Below, in pieces: positions 10,787 to 18,693 of a stretch of DNA of 64,000 nucleotides. The notes under the pieces are model-generated. The model was not told the DNA's origin and did no database searches. It was given only the letters and a program-made list of their open reading frames with translations. How positions within the stretch are numbered: position 1 is the first letter of the stretch; each line of letters begins with the position of its first letter. This DNA comes from Arthrobacter sp. Edens01 (GTDB taxonomy: Bacteria > Actinomycetota > Actinomycetes > Actinomycetales > Micrococcaceae), in contig NZ_LKIU01000005.1 of NCBI RefSeq assembly GCF_001307035.1, forward strand, positions 623,484 through 687,483, written 5' to 3'. The translations under genes and the position numbers were made by a program.

Positions 10787-11779
10787 CTACCAGCGGTTCC
10801 GGGCTTCTTCGATCCAGCCGTGCACGCCTTCCAGATCGTAGCGCGTACCGTCCGGAGCCGCGGCCCAGCCGGACCACGCACCAAAAGCCTGCCAGGTCTT
10901 CGATGCGACGAGGACGGCGTTGGTGGCAGCCAGCCGCCGGTGGAAGGGGGTGAGGGTCGCCTCGAGCCAGTCCCCGCGGACATGCCAGGGCGCCTGCGGG
11001 TCCGTAAGGTCGTAGCTGAACTCGAGCTCGCCGTCGTAATGGTGGAGTACCCCGTCCACGATCAGCGCGTTCTCCGTTGCCGGTGTTCCGGCCGTCCACA
11101 TGCCGCCAAGCTGCAGTCCAAGCCGGGTACCTTCAGTTGTCCCGTAGCCGGCCGCCCAGTTCCAGCGCCGGGAATAGGGCCAGCGTCCGCGTCCGCGGTC
11201 CAGGACGGCAAACGCGCCATCCCCCACGGGATACTCCCGCCCGTCGACCGTGATGGTGCCGCTGACCCGCCGCGCGACGTCCTTGAGGGTGTACTGGTAA
11301 CGGGCATCCGACCACGGAACCACGACGCCGAGGACGTCGCCTTCTGCTGGTGCATAAAGCTCGACGCCGACACGCGGCGACTCAGCGCGCAGGTGCGTTC
11401 CGCCGTCGTCGTCATGGAAACGAAGATGCAGCCCGCCGGTGGTGCCGACGGCGGTGAGCGGCGGGAGCGTGTCCGGAAGGACGGCACTGGAGCCGGGCGG
11501 GAGGGCCAGCGGCGCCAGGCTGATTACCTTGCCGGTTGTGCGTTCGTACACGTACAGCTGCAGGGTGGCGGCATAGTCCAGGTGGGCAATGGTCATGCCA
11601 AGCACCAGGTCCGGGGTCAGTACGCCCCAGTATTCCCACCGTTTGGTCCGCCAGCCATGCCGAAGCCCCTGGAGAAGATCCGCGAATGCGTGCAGCGGGG
11701 CGCGGGAAAAGCCCGCCGCAGCCGGGTTCAGCTTCCCGTCTCCCAGGGCCAGCTGGACGGGTTCCTTGATTTCTTCCAT
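10787..11779 (-). CDS. DUF2804 domain-containing protein
   Basis: A 330-residue protein of the DUF2804 family, which is widespread in actinobacteria and some lipid-storing organisms and has no proven activity. Seen here are KRWEYWGVLTPDLVLGMTIAHLDYAA near the start, a beta-rich middle, DRGRGRWPYSRRWNWAAG and HHYDGELEFSYDL. The clustered Trp/Arg/Tyr residues in the RGRWPYSRRWNW block are characteristic. Similarity to lipocalin-like hydroxyneurosporene synthase folds has been noted for related families. It follows the membrane-protein gene upstream by 11 bases on the same strand, so they probably share a transcript. Confidence 0.85.
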   Translation of the reverse strand: MEEIKEPVQLALGDGKLNPAAAGFSRAPLHAFADLLQGLRHGWRTKRWEYWGVLTPDLVLGMTIAHLDYAATLQLYVYERTTGKVISLAPLALPPGSSAVLPDTLPPLTAVGTTGGLHLRFHDDDGGTHLRAESPRVGVELYAPAEGDVLGVVVPWSDARYQYTLKDVARRVSGTITVDGREYPVGDGAFAVLDRGRGRWPYSRRWNWAAGYGTTEGTRLGLQLGGMWTAGTPATENALIVDGVLHHYDGELEFSYDLTDPQAPWHVRGDWLEATLTPFHRRLAATNAVLVASKTWQAFGAWSGWAAAPDGTRYDLEGVHGWIEEARNRW

Positions 11780-11790
11780 GGCGCCTCAGT

Positions 11791-12399
11791 CTAGGCGGCG
11801 GGGGCGAAATCATCCTGCACCGGCGGTGCCGGCGGATTTGTGCCGCGGCGGCGGGCGGCAGACTTGCAGACGGCGTTCTTGCGGATAGGAGATTTGCCGG
11901 AACGCGGGACGGTCCGCACCGCGCTGCCCGTTGTGGGCCTGGCCGGCAGGACGCTGCTGGGTGCACCCTCAGCGGCGGCTCGGGAGGAGGCGAGGGCGCG
12001 CCGGACCTCGGGTGTTCCGGTGGCGCCCTCGGGGAAAACGGCTGCACGGAACTCGGCCTGGGCGGCAGCGGTTGCAGCCAGGAAATCACGGGCTGCGGAT
12101 GCGCCGGGTTCCGCGGCAAGACGGCGGGCGGCGCGCACGCGCAGGCCGCGCCAGGTCAGCCAGCCCAGTACCGACAGGGCGGCGCCGGTGCCGTAGAGCA
12201 GCACGAGCGCCAGCACCAGGGAAGTTGTTCCTCCGGAGAAAATGCCGACGCCCAGCACGGCGGCGACTACCCACAGTCCGCTGATCCAGGCGGCCGCATC
12301 GAGTATGGGGGAGGGCGCCGAGCCGGACATCCGGCTGGGAAGCGTGAAGAGTTTCTCAACGCGTTCGGCGCGGTGGGCTGTTCCAGGGTGTTGGGACAC
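11791..12399 (-). CDS. Membrane protein of unknown function
   Basis: A 202-residue protein. Two adjacent hydrophobic helices lie at about 32-55 (AAAWISGLWVVAAVLGVGIF) and 60-84 (SLVLALVLLYGTGAALSVLGWL), followed by a basic linker and an Ala-rich, charged cytoplasmic-looking tail ending RRRGTNPPAPPVQDDFAPAA. No domain is recognised. The start at 12399 lies about 70 bases from the CIRCE element, so its promoter probably shares the divergent region with the hsp20 gene. Whether heat-shock repressors also act on it cannot be told. Confidence 0.65.
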   Translation of the reverse strand: MSQHPGTAHRAERVEKLFTLPSRMSGSAPSPILDAAAWISGLWVVAAVLGVGIFSGGTTSLVLALVLLYGTGAALSVLGWLTWRGLRVRAARRLAAEPGASAARDFLAATAAAQAEFRAAVFPEGATGTPEVRRALASSRAAAEGAPSSVLPARPTTGSAVRTVPRSGKSPIRKNAVCKSAARRRGTNPPAPPVQDDFAPAA

Positions 12400-12468
12400 T
12401 GCTCCCTACCTTCCAGACATGGTTCGAATGAAAGATGGCGGTGCGGAAATCTCCGCTGCAACCTCGGG

Positions 12469-12495
12469 TTAGCACTCTCGGGTTGCAAGTGCTAA
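12469..12495 (+). promoter_or_regulatory. CIRCE element (HrcA operator)
   Basis: TTAGCACTC, nine bases, then AAGTGCTAA. This matches the CIRCE consensus TTAGCACTC-N9-GAGTGCTAA with one mismatch. A likely core promoter overlaps it (-35 TTAGCA 12469-12474, 18-base spacer, -10 TAATCT 12493-12498), so HrcA binding would block RNA polymerase. Confidence 0.9.
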
Positions 12496-12505
12496 TCTAC
12501 TGCCC

Positions 12506-12532
12506 AAAGTTGAGCGATACCAACTCAACTTT
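12506..12532 (+). promoter_or_regulatory. HAIR-like inverted repeat (candidate HspR operator)
   Basis: AAAGTTGAG and CTCAACTTT form a perfect 9-bp inverted repeat with a 9-base spacer. Its core, GTTGAGC-N7-ACTCAAC, resembles the HspR-associated repeat CTTGAGT-N7-ACTCAAG in 11 of 14 positions. It starts 10 bases after the CIRCE element and would lie at or just after the transcription start. Confidence 0.7.
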
Positions 12533-12585
12533 GATTCAAATGGCAGATCAGCCCGCTGCTTGCAGCGGAGTGAAGGAGTTGATTT

Positions 12586-13038
12586 GTGATCGCAACACGC
12601 TTTGATCCGTTCCGCGAACTCGACCGTTTTGCCCAGGCAGTCCGCAGCGAGTCCCTGCGCGGCATGCCCATGGACCTGTACCGGCAGGATGACCGGTATG
12701 TCCTGAGCGTTGACCTTCCCGGCATTGACCCGGGGTCCGTGGACATCGACGTCGACGGCCAGCTGCTGACCATCCGCGCCGAGCGAACGCTGCGGGGCAC
12801 GGACGGCGTTCAGTGGCTCACCCGTGAACGCGAAGGCGGGTCCTTCCTGCGCCAGCTCAGCCTGGGCCAGGGCATCGATACCGACGGCATCACCGCACAC
12901 TATGAAAACGGCGTGCTGAACGTGATTATCCCGGTCAGCGAGAAGGCCCGGCCGCGCCGCATCGAGGTGCAGTCCGGTTCCAGCGCTTCGCTTGGTGCCG
13001 CAGAAGACCACCAGGAAACTGAGGCAGTCAGCGCATAA
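12586..13038 (+). CDS. Hsp20/alpha-crystallin small heat-shock protein
   Basis: A 150-residue ATP-independent chaperone that holds unfolding proteins until DnaK or other systems refold them. The N-terminus RFDPFRELDRF is typical; the alpha-crystallin domain spans about 30-130 with VDLPGIDPGSVDIDVDGQLLTIRAER and ends in GVLNVIIPV. The start is GTG 12586 with AAGGAG seven bases ahead. CIRCE and HAIR-like operators upstream indicate heat-shock control by HrcA and possibly HspR. The gene appears to be monocistronic. The acidic tail (about 135-150) is lineage-specific. Confidence 0.95.
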   Translation: MIATRFDPFRELDRFAQAVRSESLRGMPMDLYRQDDRYVLSVDLPGIDPGSVDIDVDGQLLTIRAERTLRGTDGVQWLTREREGGSFLRQLSLGQGIDTDGITAHYENGVLNVIIPVSEKARPRRIEVQSGSSASLGAAEDHQETEAVSA

Positions 13039-13103
13039 GGGCACTATTGCTGAGGGGGCGGCCGGCGGAGTTTCCGCCTGCCGCCCCGATCCGCGTCCGG
13101 ACC

Positions 13104-13133
13104 CTGACGCGCGGGCGCCCATCCGCGTAGCGT
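13104..13133 (+). promoter_or_regulatory. Promoter for a leaderless transcript (alcohol dehydrogenase)
   Basis: CTGACG (13104-13109) and TAGCGT (13128-13133) are 18 bases apart. The ATG at 13141 lies 7 bases after the -10 hexamer and no ribosome-binding site precedes it, so transcription probably starts at the start codon. Confidence 0.5.
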
Positions 13134-13140
13134 GGGCGCT

Positions 13141-14259
13141 ATGACTACCCAGGCGCGCGCCGCGATCCTGCGCGGCATCAATGAACCTTTCGAAATCACC
13201 GACGTGGTCCTGGACGACCCCCGTCCGGACGAGGTCCTGGTCCGGGTGCAGGCCGCCGGTGTCTGCGGCACGGACCTGGGCGTCCAGGCCGGCCACATCC
13301 CCTTCCCGCTGCCCGGAGTCCTGGGACACGAGGGCGCCGGTGTGGTGGAAGAAGTGGGTTCCGCTGTGACCTCAGTGGTTCCGGGTGACCATGTACTGCT
13401 CAGCTTCACCAGCTGCGGAGTGTGCCGGAACTGCCGCAGCGGCCACCCTGCCTACTGCACGTACTTCCTGGAACTGAACCTGGTGGGCGGGCAGCGGATG
13501 GACGGCAGCGCCACCATCAGCAAGGACGGGAAGGGTGTCCATGGGCACTTCTTCGCGCAGTCCTCCTTCTCCGACCTGGTGCTGGCGGATGAGCGCGGCG
13601 TCACCAAGGTGGATCCCGACGCCGATCTTTCGCTCCTCGCCCCGCTTGGCTGCGGCATCCAGACCGGCGCCGGCGCGGTCATGAACGTTCTCCGGCCCGA
13701 ACCGGGCTCCATTCTCGCCGTGTTCGGGGCAGGTCCTGTCGGGCTTTCCGCGGTCATGGCGGCGGCGCTAAGCGGATCCACCCGCATTGTGGTCATGGAC
13801 CTGGTGGATTCGAGACTGGAGCTGGCCCGTGAACTGGGAGCCACCGACGTCGTCAATTCCGGCAGTACCGATGCTCTGCAGGCCCTGTTTGAAATGACGG
13901 ACGGCGCCGGCGTGACCCATGCCCTGGAAACCACCGGCAGCACCCGGGTTGCCGCAACCGCGGCGGACGCATTGGCGCCGCTGGGCAAACTGGGGCTCAT
14001 CGGTGCCCCCGCCCCCGGCTCCACCGTGGAACTGGACGTGAACTTCATGCTGAACGGCCGCCAGGTCATCGGTATTACCGAAGGTGACTCCACCCCGCAG
14101 CTGTTCCTGCCCGCACTGGTGGAACTGGTGCAGCAGGGCCGGTTCCCGCTGGAGAAGCTCATTACCCGCTACGGTTTCCAGAACATCAATGACGCGGCCG
14201 CCGCCGCGAAATCAGGAGCGGTCCTGAAACCCGTGCTGCACTTTGGGGACCTGCACTAG
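13141..14259 (+). CDS. Zinc-dependent alcohol dehydrogenase (MDR family)
   Basis: A 372-residue medium-chain dehydrogenase/reductase that oxidises alcohols with NAD(P). Catalytic zinc ligands are visible in GVCGTDLG and GHEGAG, and the structural-zinc lobe is CGVCRNCRSGHPAYC. The Rossmann motif is FGAGPVGLSAV (near residue 195), followed by VVMDLVDSRLELA where the acidic residue suggests NAD preference. The length and the long zinc lobe resemble aryl- or benzyl-alcohol dehydrogenases (XylB/AdhC group). ATG 13141 is preferred over GTG 13132 because a TAGCGT -10 just upstream implies a leaderless start. Substrate unknown. Confidence 0.9.
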   Translation: MTTQARAAILRGINEPFEITDVVLDDPRPDEVLVRVQAAGVCGTDLGVQAGHIPFPLPGVLGHEGAGVVEEVGSAVTSVVPGDHVLLSFTSCGVCRNCRSGHPAYCTYFLELNLVGGQRMDGSATISKDGKGVHGHFFAQSSFSDLVLADERGVTKVDPDADLSLLAPLGCGIQTGAGAVMNVLRPEPGSILAVFGAGPVGLSAVMAAALSGSTRIVVMDLVDSRLELARELGATDVVNSGSTDALQALFEMTDGAGVTHALETTGSTRVAATAADALAPLGKLGLIGAPAPGSTVELDVNFMLNGRQVIGITEGDSTPQLFLPALVELVQQGRFPLEKLITRYGFQNINDAAAAAKSGAVLKPVLHFGDLH

Positions 14260-14301
14260 GCTGGGAACAATCCTGGTCCCGAAGGCAAGGCGGTTCCCCA
14301 A

Positions 14302-15108
14302 ATGTTGGTCAGCGTAGGTCAGTTCAGCCCCAGCGGCGACGTCGAAGCGAACCTTGCAGTGATGCGCTCGCTGGCGGAAAAGGCCAGGGCCGAGGGATCG
14401 GAACTGATTGTCTTCCCGGAAGAGTCGATGTTCAGCATCGGCAAGGTCGAAGGCCCGCTGACCGCAGCGGTCGATGCCGGCTGGAGCACCTTTGTGCAGC
14501 GGCTGTCCCTGACCGCCGCGGAGCTGGGCATCGCCGTCGTTGCCGGCGGGTACGAATCCTCGGGGGAGGAACGGCCCTACAACACACTCGTGGCGATCGA
14601 AGCCGGCGGGCGGATCGCAGCGACTTACCGGAAGCTGCACCTTTACGACGCCTTCAGCTACTCCGAATCCACCCGGATCAAGGCAGGGGACCGCGGAATC
14701 CAGGTCGTGGAGCTCGGCGGCCTGCGGGTGGGCCTCATGACCTGCTACGACCTGCGGTTCCCCGAACTCGCCCGTGCCCTGGCTGTGCAGGAAGCGGATC
14801 TGCTTGCGGTTCCCGCCGCTTGGTTCAAGGGCGAGCACAAGATCGACCACTGGGAGACCCTGCTCAAGGCCCGCGCCATCGAAAACACCGTCTGGGTGGC
14901 AGCCGCGGGAACTTCGAGCGGCCACACGATCGGCCACTCCGCCATCCTGGATCCGATGGGTGTTCCGCAGGTCTTCCTTGGTGATGACCCGGAAGCGGTT
15001 GCCACTGCGGACGTGAACAGGAACCGGATCGAAGAGGTCCGGGAGTATCTTCCGGTGCTGGCCAACCGGCGCTTTGCGCCCGGCGAGGTCGTCGTCGAGA
15101 CCAGCTAG
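14302..15108 (+). CDS. Carbon-nitrogen hydrolase (nitrilase superfamily)
   Basis: A 268-residue amidase-type enzyme. The Glu-Lys-Cys triad is visible: FPEESMF (Glu), YRKLHLYD (Lys) and MTCYDLRFPEL (Cys nucleophile). A later conserved Glu lies in RAIENTVWVAAAG. This pattern fits the Nit/omega-amidase branch that hydrolyses small amides such as deaminated glutathione or alpha-ketoglutaramate, rather than true nitrilases. It lies 42 bases after the alcohol dehydrogenase on the same strand and may be cotranscribed; the ribosome site (AAGG) is weak. The exact amide is not known. Confidence 0.9.
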   Translation: MLVSVGQFSPSGDVEANLAVMRSLAEKARAEGSELIVFPEESMFSIGKVEGPLTAAVDAGWSTFVQRLSLTAAELGIAVVAGGYESSGEERPYNTLVAIEAGGRIAATYRKLHLYDAFSYSESTRIKAGDRGIQVVELGGLRVGLMTCYDLRFPELARALAVQEADLLAVPAAWFKGEHKIDHWETLLKARAIENTVWVAAAGTSSGHTIGHSAILDPMGVPQVFLGDDPEAVATADVNRNRIEEVREYLPVLANRRFAPGEVVVETS

Positions 15109-15466
15109 TTTCGGGATGCGGCCGGAGCCTTACCCGCAGACTGGGACGGCTGGCCGCAGGCGCCCGCCGGGGCCGCTAAGCAGCCGGGCGCGGGAGCCTG
15201 TTCAGGGTCGCCCCCGGCCGTTTCGCTCCGTTTTGGGACAAACCGTACGCCTTGGGACTTTCCTGCCGCGGAGCCGCGCAGGAAAGTCCCCAACTGGCAG
15301 GGATGTCTCAAACCGCAGGGAAAACACTCCGCAGCCTGTCCCATTGCGGCAGGGATGTCTCAAAACGGAGGAAAACCGGGTTGGGCGGAATGCATCGATC
15401 CGGAACGCAGCTAGGTTTGCGCCACGAGGCCAGGCTCCGGCAGCTCGATCGGCTCCCGCCCCGGTG
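15109..15466. repeat. Intergenic repeat region, GGGACxTTCC-type palindromes
   Basis: No gene is seen in this 358-base gap between convergent genes. It holds a 13-bp perfect inverted repeat, GGGACTTTCCTGC at 15254-15266 and its complement at 15278-15290, with further pairing inside. Several degenerate copies of (A)TGTCTCAAA-C-GG-(A/C) follow, for example at 15303 and 15354. The same motif family recurs at 58.05-58.24 kb. This looks like a dispersed intergenic repeat, possibly transcribed as structured 3' ends. Confidence 0.7.
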
Positions 15467-15504
15467 TCAGGCTTCGCGCGCAGGCTCCGGCAGCTCGATC
15501 GGCT
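15431..15504. repeat. 24-bp exact direct repeat, 50-bp period, at a gene end
   Basis: The 24 bases at 15431-15454 recur exactly at 15481-15504. The second copy encodes the C-terminal PIELPEP of the amino-acid permease and the first lies just past its stop codon. A short tandem duplication seems to have occurred at the 3' end of the gene. Confidence 0.85.
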
Positions 15505-16873
15505 TCCGGCCCTCGTCCTTGACCAGGAACTGGTAGGCCGCAAGCATCAGCAGCAGCCAGACCGCTCCCACAGCCAACGCCGTGCGTCCGGGACCGGTAA
15601 ACGCCAGGATGACGGTGACCAGCGCCATGAAACCCAGCGTGATGTAGTTCAGTACCGGCCAGCCCGGGAAGGCAAAACCGGCCGACGGCGTAGCCTCCCG
15701 CCGCATCTGCAGCCGCATCCGGTGGTGGCTGAGCAGGATCGACGACCAGGTGAAGAGGGTCGCGAAGGTGGCGATGGAGGCGACAACCAGGAACAGCTGC
15801 TCAGGAATCCACAGGAACAGACCCAGGCCCGCGATGAGGCAGGCCATGATGATTGCCACCGGCCACACCGGGATCCCAAAACGCGAGACCCAGGTGAATG
15901 CCTGCGGCGCATGTCCCTGTTCGGCCAGCCCGTACATGGTCCGTGAGGCCGCGTAGAAGATCGAGTTCATGGCGGAGAGTGCCGCCGTGAGCACCACGGC
16001 GTTAATCAGGTGCTCAGCGAACGGAATGCCCAGTCCTGCGAAAACCTGAACAAACGGGCTGCCCTCGGAACCTATCCGGTCCCACGGCAGAAGGCAGAGC
16101 ATGACGCCCAGTGAGAGAACGTAGAAAAGCAGGATCCTGACCGGAACAGTGTTCACGGCCTTGGGGATTGCGCGCTGCGGGTCGCCTGCTTCTCCTGCAG
16201 TTACACCCAGCGTTTCAACGCCGCCGAAGGAAAAGACGACGATGCCGAGGCTCATCACAATGCCCCAGACACCGAAGGGCGCGAAGCCGCCGTGGTCCAC
16301 CAGGTTGTTGACCCCCGGCTGGTATCCGCCGGTGCTGACGCCGAAGACGATCAGGTAGAGACCGCCGGCAATCATCGCCACAATGGTGGATACCTTAATG
16401 AGGGTGAACCAGAACTCCAGTTCGCCGAAGACGCCCACGCGCAGAAGATTGAGACCCCCGATCAGCAGCATTGCCGCGATCATCCAGATCCACCCGGGTG
16501 TGTCCGGAAACCACAGCCCCATGTACATGCTGACCGCTGTCATGTCCGCAATGGCAACGATGATCATCTCGAAGGCGAAGGTCCAGCCGGTGAGGAACCC
16601 CATCCGCGGTCCCAGGTAACGTCCGGCGTACTGGGCAAAAGAGCCTGCAACCGGGTGCCGGACGGCCATTTCGCCCAAGGCCCGCATGACCAGGAACACG
16701 GCGCACCCGGCAATAATGTAGGCGATCAGCACTGCAGGTCCGGCAGCCTGGATGGTTTCCGAGGAGCCGTAGAACAGTCCGGTTCCAATGGCGGAACCCA
16801 GTGCGATGAACCGGATGTGCCGCAGGGTGAGGCCGCGCTTCAAATCAGTGTGGTGGGGTGTAGTGCTCGGCAT
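15467..16873 (-). CDS. Amino-acid permease (APC/AAT family)
   Basis: A 468-residue proton-coupled amino-acid importer with about 12 membrane helices. The N-terminus LKRGLTLRHIRFIALGSAIGTGLFYGSSETIQAAGPAVLI has the family signature in which the GSAIGTGLF helix break forms the substrate site. AGSFAQYAGRYLGPRMGFLTGW and FSFGGVETLGVTAGEAGDPQRAIPKAVN are also characteristic. The overall pattern fits the proline/histidine/GABA branch. ATG 16873 is used because AGGAAG precedes it. The last codons lie within a short direct duplication. Substrate not determined. Confidence 0.93.
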   Translation of the reverse strand: MPSTTPHHTDLKRGLTLRHIRFIALGSAIGTGLFYGSSETIQAAGPAVLIAYIIAGCAVFLVMRALGEMAVRHPVAGSFAQYAGRYLGPRMGFLTGWTFAFEMIIVAIADMTAVSMYMGLWFPDTPGWIWMIAAMLLIGGLNLLRVGVFGELEFWFTLIKVSTIVAMIAGGLYLIVFGVSTGGYQPGVNNLVDHGGFAPFGVWGIVMSLGIVVFSFGGVETLGVTAGEAGDPQRAIPKAVNTVPVRILLFYVLSLGVMLCLLPWDRIGSEGSPFVQVFAGLGIPFAEHLINAVVLTAALSAMNSIFYAASRTMYGLAEQGHAPQAFTWVSRFGIPVWPVAIIMACLIAGLGLFLWIPEQLFLVVASIATFATLFTWSSILLSHHRMRLQMRREATPSAGFAFPGWPVLNYITLGFMALVTVILAFTGPGRTALAVGAVWLLLMLAAYQFLVKDEGRKPIELPEPAREA

Positions 16874-17245
16874 TGTCTTCCTGGACCGGGCCGGATGGCC
16901 GCGGTGTTGCTGGTTCGGTACGGGCTGGCAGGAGTATTCGCCTCGGGCCGTCCGCGCTGTGCCCGCCGCTTGAAGGACGGACCCAATCAAGTCTTCCACA
17001 TCAGGCGCCGTGCTCCTGCTGCCGCCGCTGCGTGATGGGCGGAGGATGCGTTCACCGCGGGGGGCGCTGCGGAAAAAACTTTGGCAGGTGCGTAACCTTT
17101 TGCGTACCCGGCACGATTACCACTTTGAATGGCCGCGTCGGTGCTCATCCCCCCAACGAGTACCGGCGCGGCCATCTCCTGCAGGATCAGCTTGGGCGGG
17201 GTACGATTTGGTTCGCCCCAACGACCCAGACCGAAGGACCCCGCC
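16874..17245. other. Divergent intergenic region, no gene seen
   Basis: This 372-base region separates the permease (-) from the sigma-factor gene (+). A possible -10 (TACGAT, 17202-17207) precedes the sigma gene. A near-direct repeat GCGTAACC/GCGTACCC (about 17090-17107) could be part of a regulated promoter. No convincing RNA or protein gene is visible. Confidence 0.4.
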
Positions 17246-17821
17246 TTGGCTGATCCGCTTACAGAGACAATCGTCTCTGAAGCGCGTGCCAACACCCCCG
17301 CGGCATTGCGGGCTGTCTACGAGTCTCTGGCCCCCTCAGTTCTTGGCTACCTGAAGTCCAAGGGTTGTGAAGACCCCGAGGCTCTGACACAGGATGTATT
17401 TCTGGCGGTTTTCTCCAGGATTTCCACGGTCTCCGGCGGTCCCGCAGGTCTGCGTACCTTCGTTTTTTCCGTGGCGCACGCGCGGATGGTGGACGACTAC
17501 CGCCGCCGTGAGCGCCAGCCGGCAACTGCCCCGTACGATCCGCAGCTGGATCAGCGGACCACGGAATCTGCAGAGGACGCTGTTGTGCACTCTCCGCTGG
17601 CGGCGGCAGAACTGCTGGACGGGCTCAGTGAGCCCCAGCGCGAAGTCCTGCTGCTGCGGGTAGTTGCCGACCTCTCGCTCGAAGAGACCGCAGCAACCAT
17701 GGGGAAGACGGTCAACTCCGTCAAACAGCTTCAAAGGCGGGCGCTCCTGGCGCTCAAGGAACGGATGGCAGGGACGGAGGCAGCGGATAAACATGAACAG
17801 CACGTCCAGCAACCCCAGTGA
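17246..17821 (+). CDS. ECF-type RNA polymerase sigma factor
   Basis: About 191 residues. Region 2 (about 10-80) contains LRAVYESLAPSVLGYLKSKG and the DPEALTQDVFLAVFSRI helix that contacts core polymerase and the -10. Region 4 (about 130-180) contains LDGLSEPQREVLLLRVVADLSLEETAATMGKTVNSVKQLQRRAL, the -35-binding helix-turn-helix. TTG 17246 is chosen because GAAGGA lies 8 bases ahead and residues before it lack sigma homology; an in-frame start at 17129 is possible. The next gene overlaps its end by 29 bases and encodes a membrane partner likely to act as its regulator. Confidence 0.9.
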   Translation: MADPLTETIVSEARANTPAALRAVYESLAPSVLGYLKSKGCEDPEALTQDVFLAVFSRISTVSGGPAGLRTFVFSVAHARMVDDYRRRERQPATAPYDPQLDQRTTESAEDAVVHSPLAAAELLDGLSEPQREVLLLRVVADLSLEETAATMGKTVNSVKQLQRRALLALKERMAGTEAADKHEQHVQQPQ

Positions 17822-18602
17822 CCGGGAAGCGGTCCGGCGCCTCTTGGCGGAGTCAGGTGTCCCTGAGACTCCGGAGCTCGGTGAAGCCCTTATGGGCCTC
17901 CGCGCGGAAGGACACACAGCTGTTCCGGCCGCCAGCCCGCAGCTCGAGGCCTTCTTTACTGCAGGCGTGACGCCGCTGCGCAGGCCGTCCCGCCGCCGCG
18001 GATACCTGCTTGGCGGAGCCATCATCGCTGCCATGGCAGCCGGCACAACCGGCGTTGCGGCCACCAGCGGCGGCCTGTGGGTCACGGCCGAAGATTCACC
18101 CGAGGTCCCCGCGCCGTTCGACTATGAGCAGGTCCCCGCGCCGTCGCCAAGTCCCGAGGCTCAGAATCCAGCTGCACCGGACCCGGCCGCTGTGCCGTCC
18201 GCCGTCCCGGTCGAACCGGATGCGCCACCGGCTGATGAAACGCCGGACCCGGCAGGAGACCAGCCTGTCCAGGGGGAGATGCAGACCGGCCTGGAGCAGG
18301 ATCCCGATACTCCCGGGAAATGGCAGCACCAGGGGCCAGGCCAGAGTGGGAACCCAGGCCAGAGCTGGAACAACGGCCGGGATTCGGATAACAATCCGGG
18401 CCGGAAAGACGACCAGCACAGCGAGAAGACTTACGGGTGGCAGAAAACCCAGGACTGGCCGGGCCAGGCTGCCGAAAACAAGGACCGTGGCCAAGGCGGA
18501 AACCGGGACCGCAAGGACGACCGTGGCGGGCAGGATGCCGGCAAGGACGGCAACCGCGGCGGTTCGGGGCAGCCTGGCGGCCGCGGCCACGGCTCTGACT
18601 AA
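17793..18602 (+). CDS. Putative anti-sigma-like membrane protein with Asp/Gly/Asn-rich tail
   Basis: A 269-residue single-pass protein overlapping the ECF sigma gene by 29 bases. The cytoplasmic part (about 1-70) has helices with EAVRRLLAESGVPETPELGEALMGL; one hydrophobic helix follows RRPSRRR (GYLLGGAIIAAMAAGTTGVAATSG, about 72-93). The rest is extracytoplasmic: first a Pro/Ala/Glu-rich spacer, then 130 residues rich in Gly, Asp, Asn, Lys and Gln. No zinc-binding HxxxCxxC anti-sigma motif is present, so the anti-sigma role is inferred from gene order and topology only. The low-complexity tail may extend into the cell wall. Confidence 0.7.
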   Translation: MNSTSSNPSDREAVRRLLAESGVPETPELGEALMGLRAEGHTAVPAASPQLEAFFTAGVTPLRRPSRRRGYLLGGAIIAAMAAGTTGVAATSGGLWVTAEDSPEVPAPFDYEQVPAPSPSPEAQNPAAPDPAAVPSAVPVEPDAPPADETPDPAGDQPVQGEMQTGLEQDPDTPGKWQHQGPGQSGNPGQSWNNGRDSDNNPGRKDDQHSEKTYGWQKTQDWPGQAAENKDRGQGGNRDRKDDRGGQDAGKDGNRGGSGQPGGRGHGSD

Positions 18603-18630
18603 CCCGTTCCAGTACACCCCCAGACACAAC

Positions 18631-18678
18631 GAGAGGCCAGTTCCTGCTGGAGCGTGAATCAGCAGGAACTGGCCTCTC
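18631..18678. terminator. Bidirectional hairpin terminator, 19-bp stem
   Basis: GAGAGGCCAGTTCCTGCTG at 18631-18649 pairs perfectly with 18660-18678 across a 10-base loop. It lies between convergent genes, 28 bases after the anti-sigma-like stop and 16 bases after the CoA-binding-protein stop. T-runs are lacking, so efficiency is uncertain. Confidence 0.65.
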
Positions 18679-18693
18679 GGCGGGAGGTGCGGG

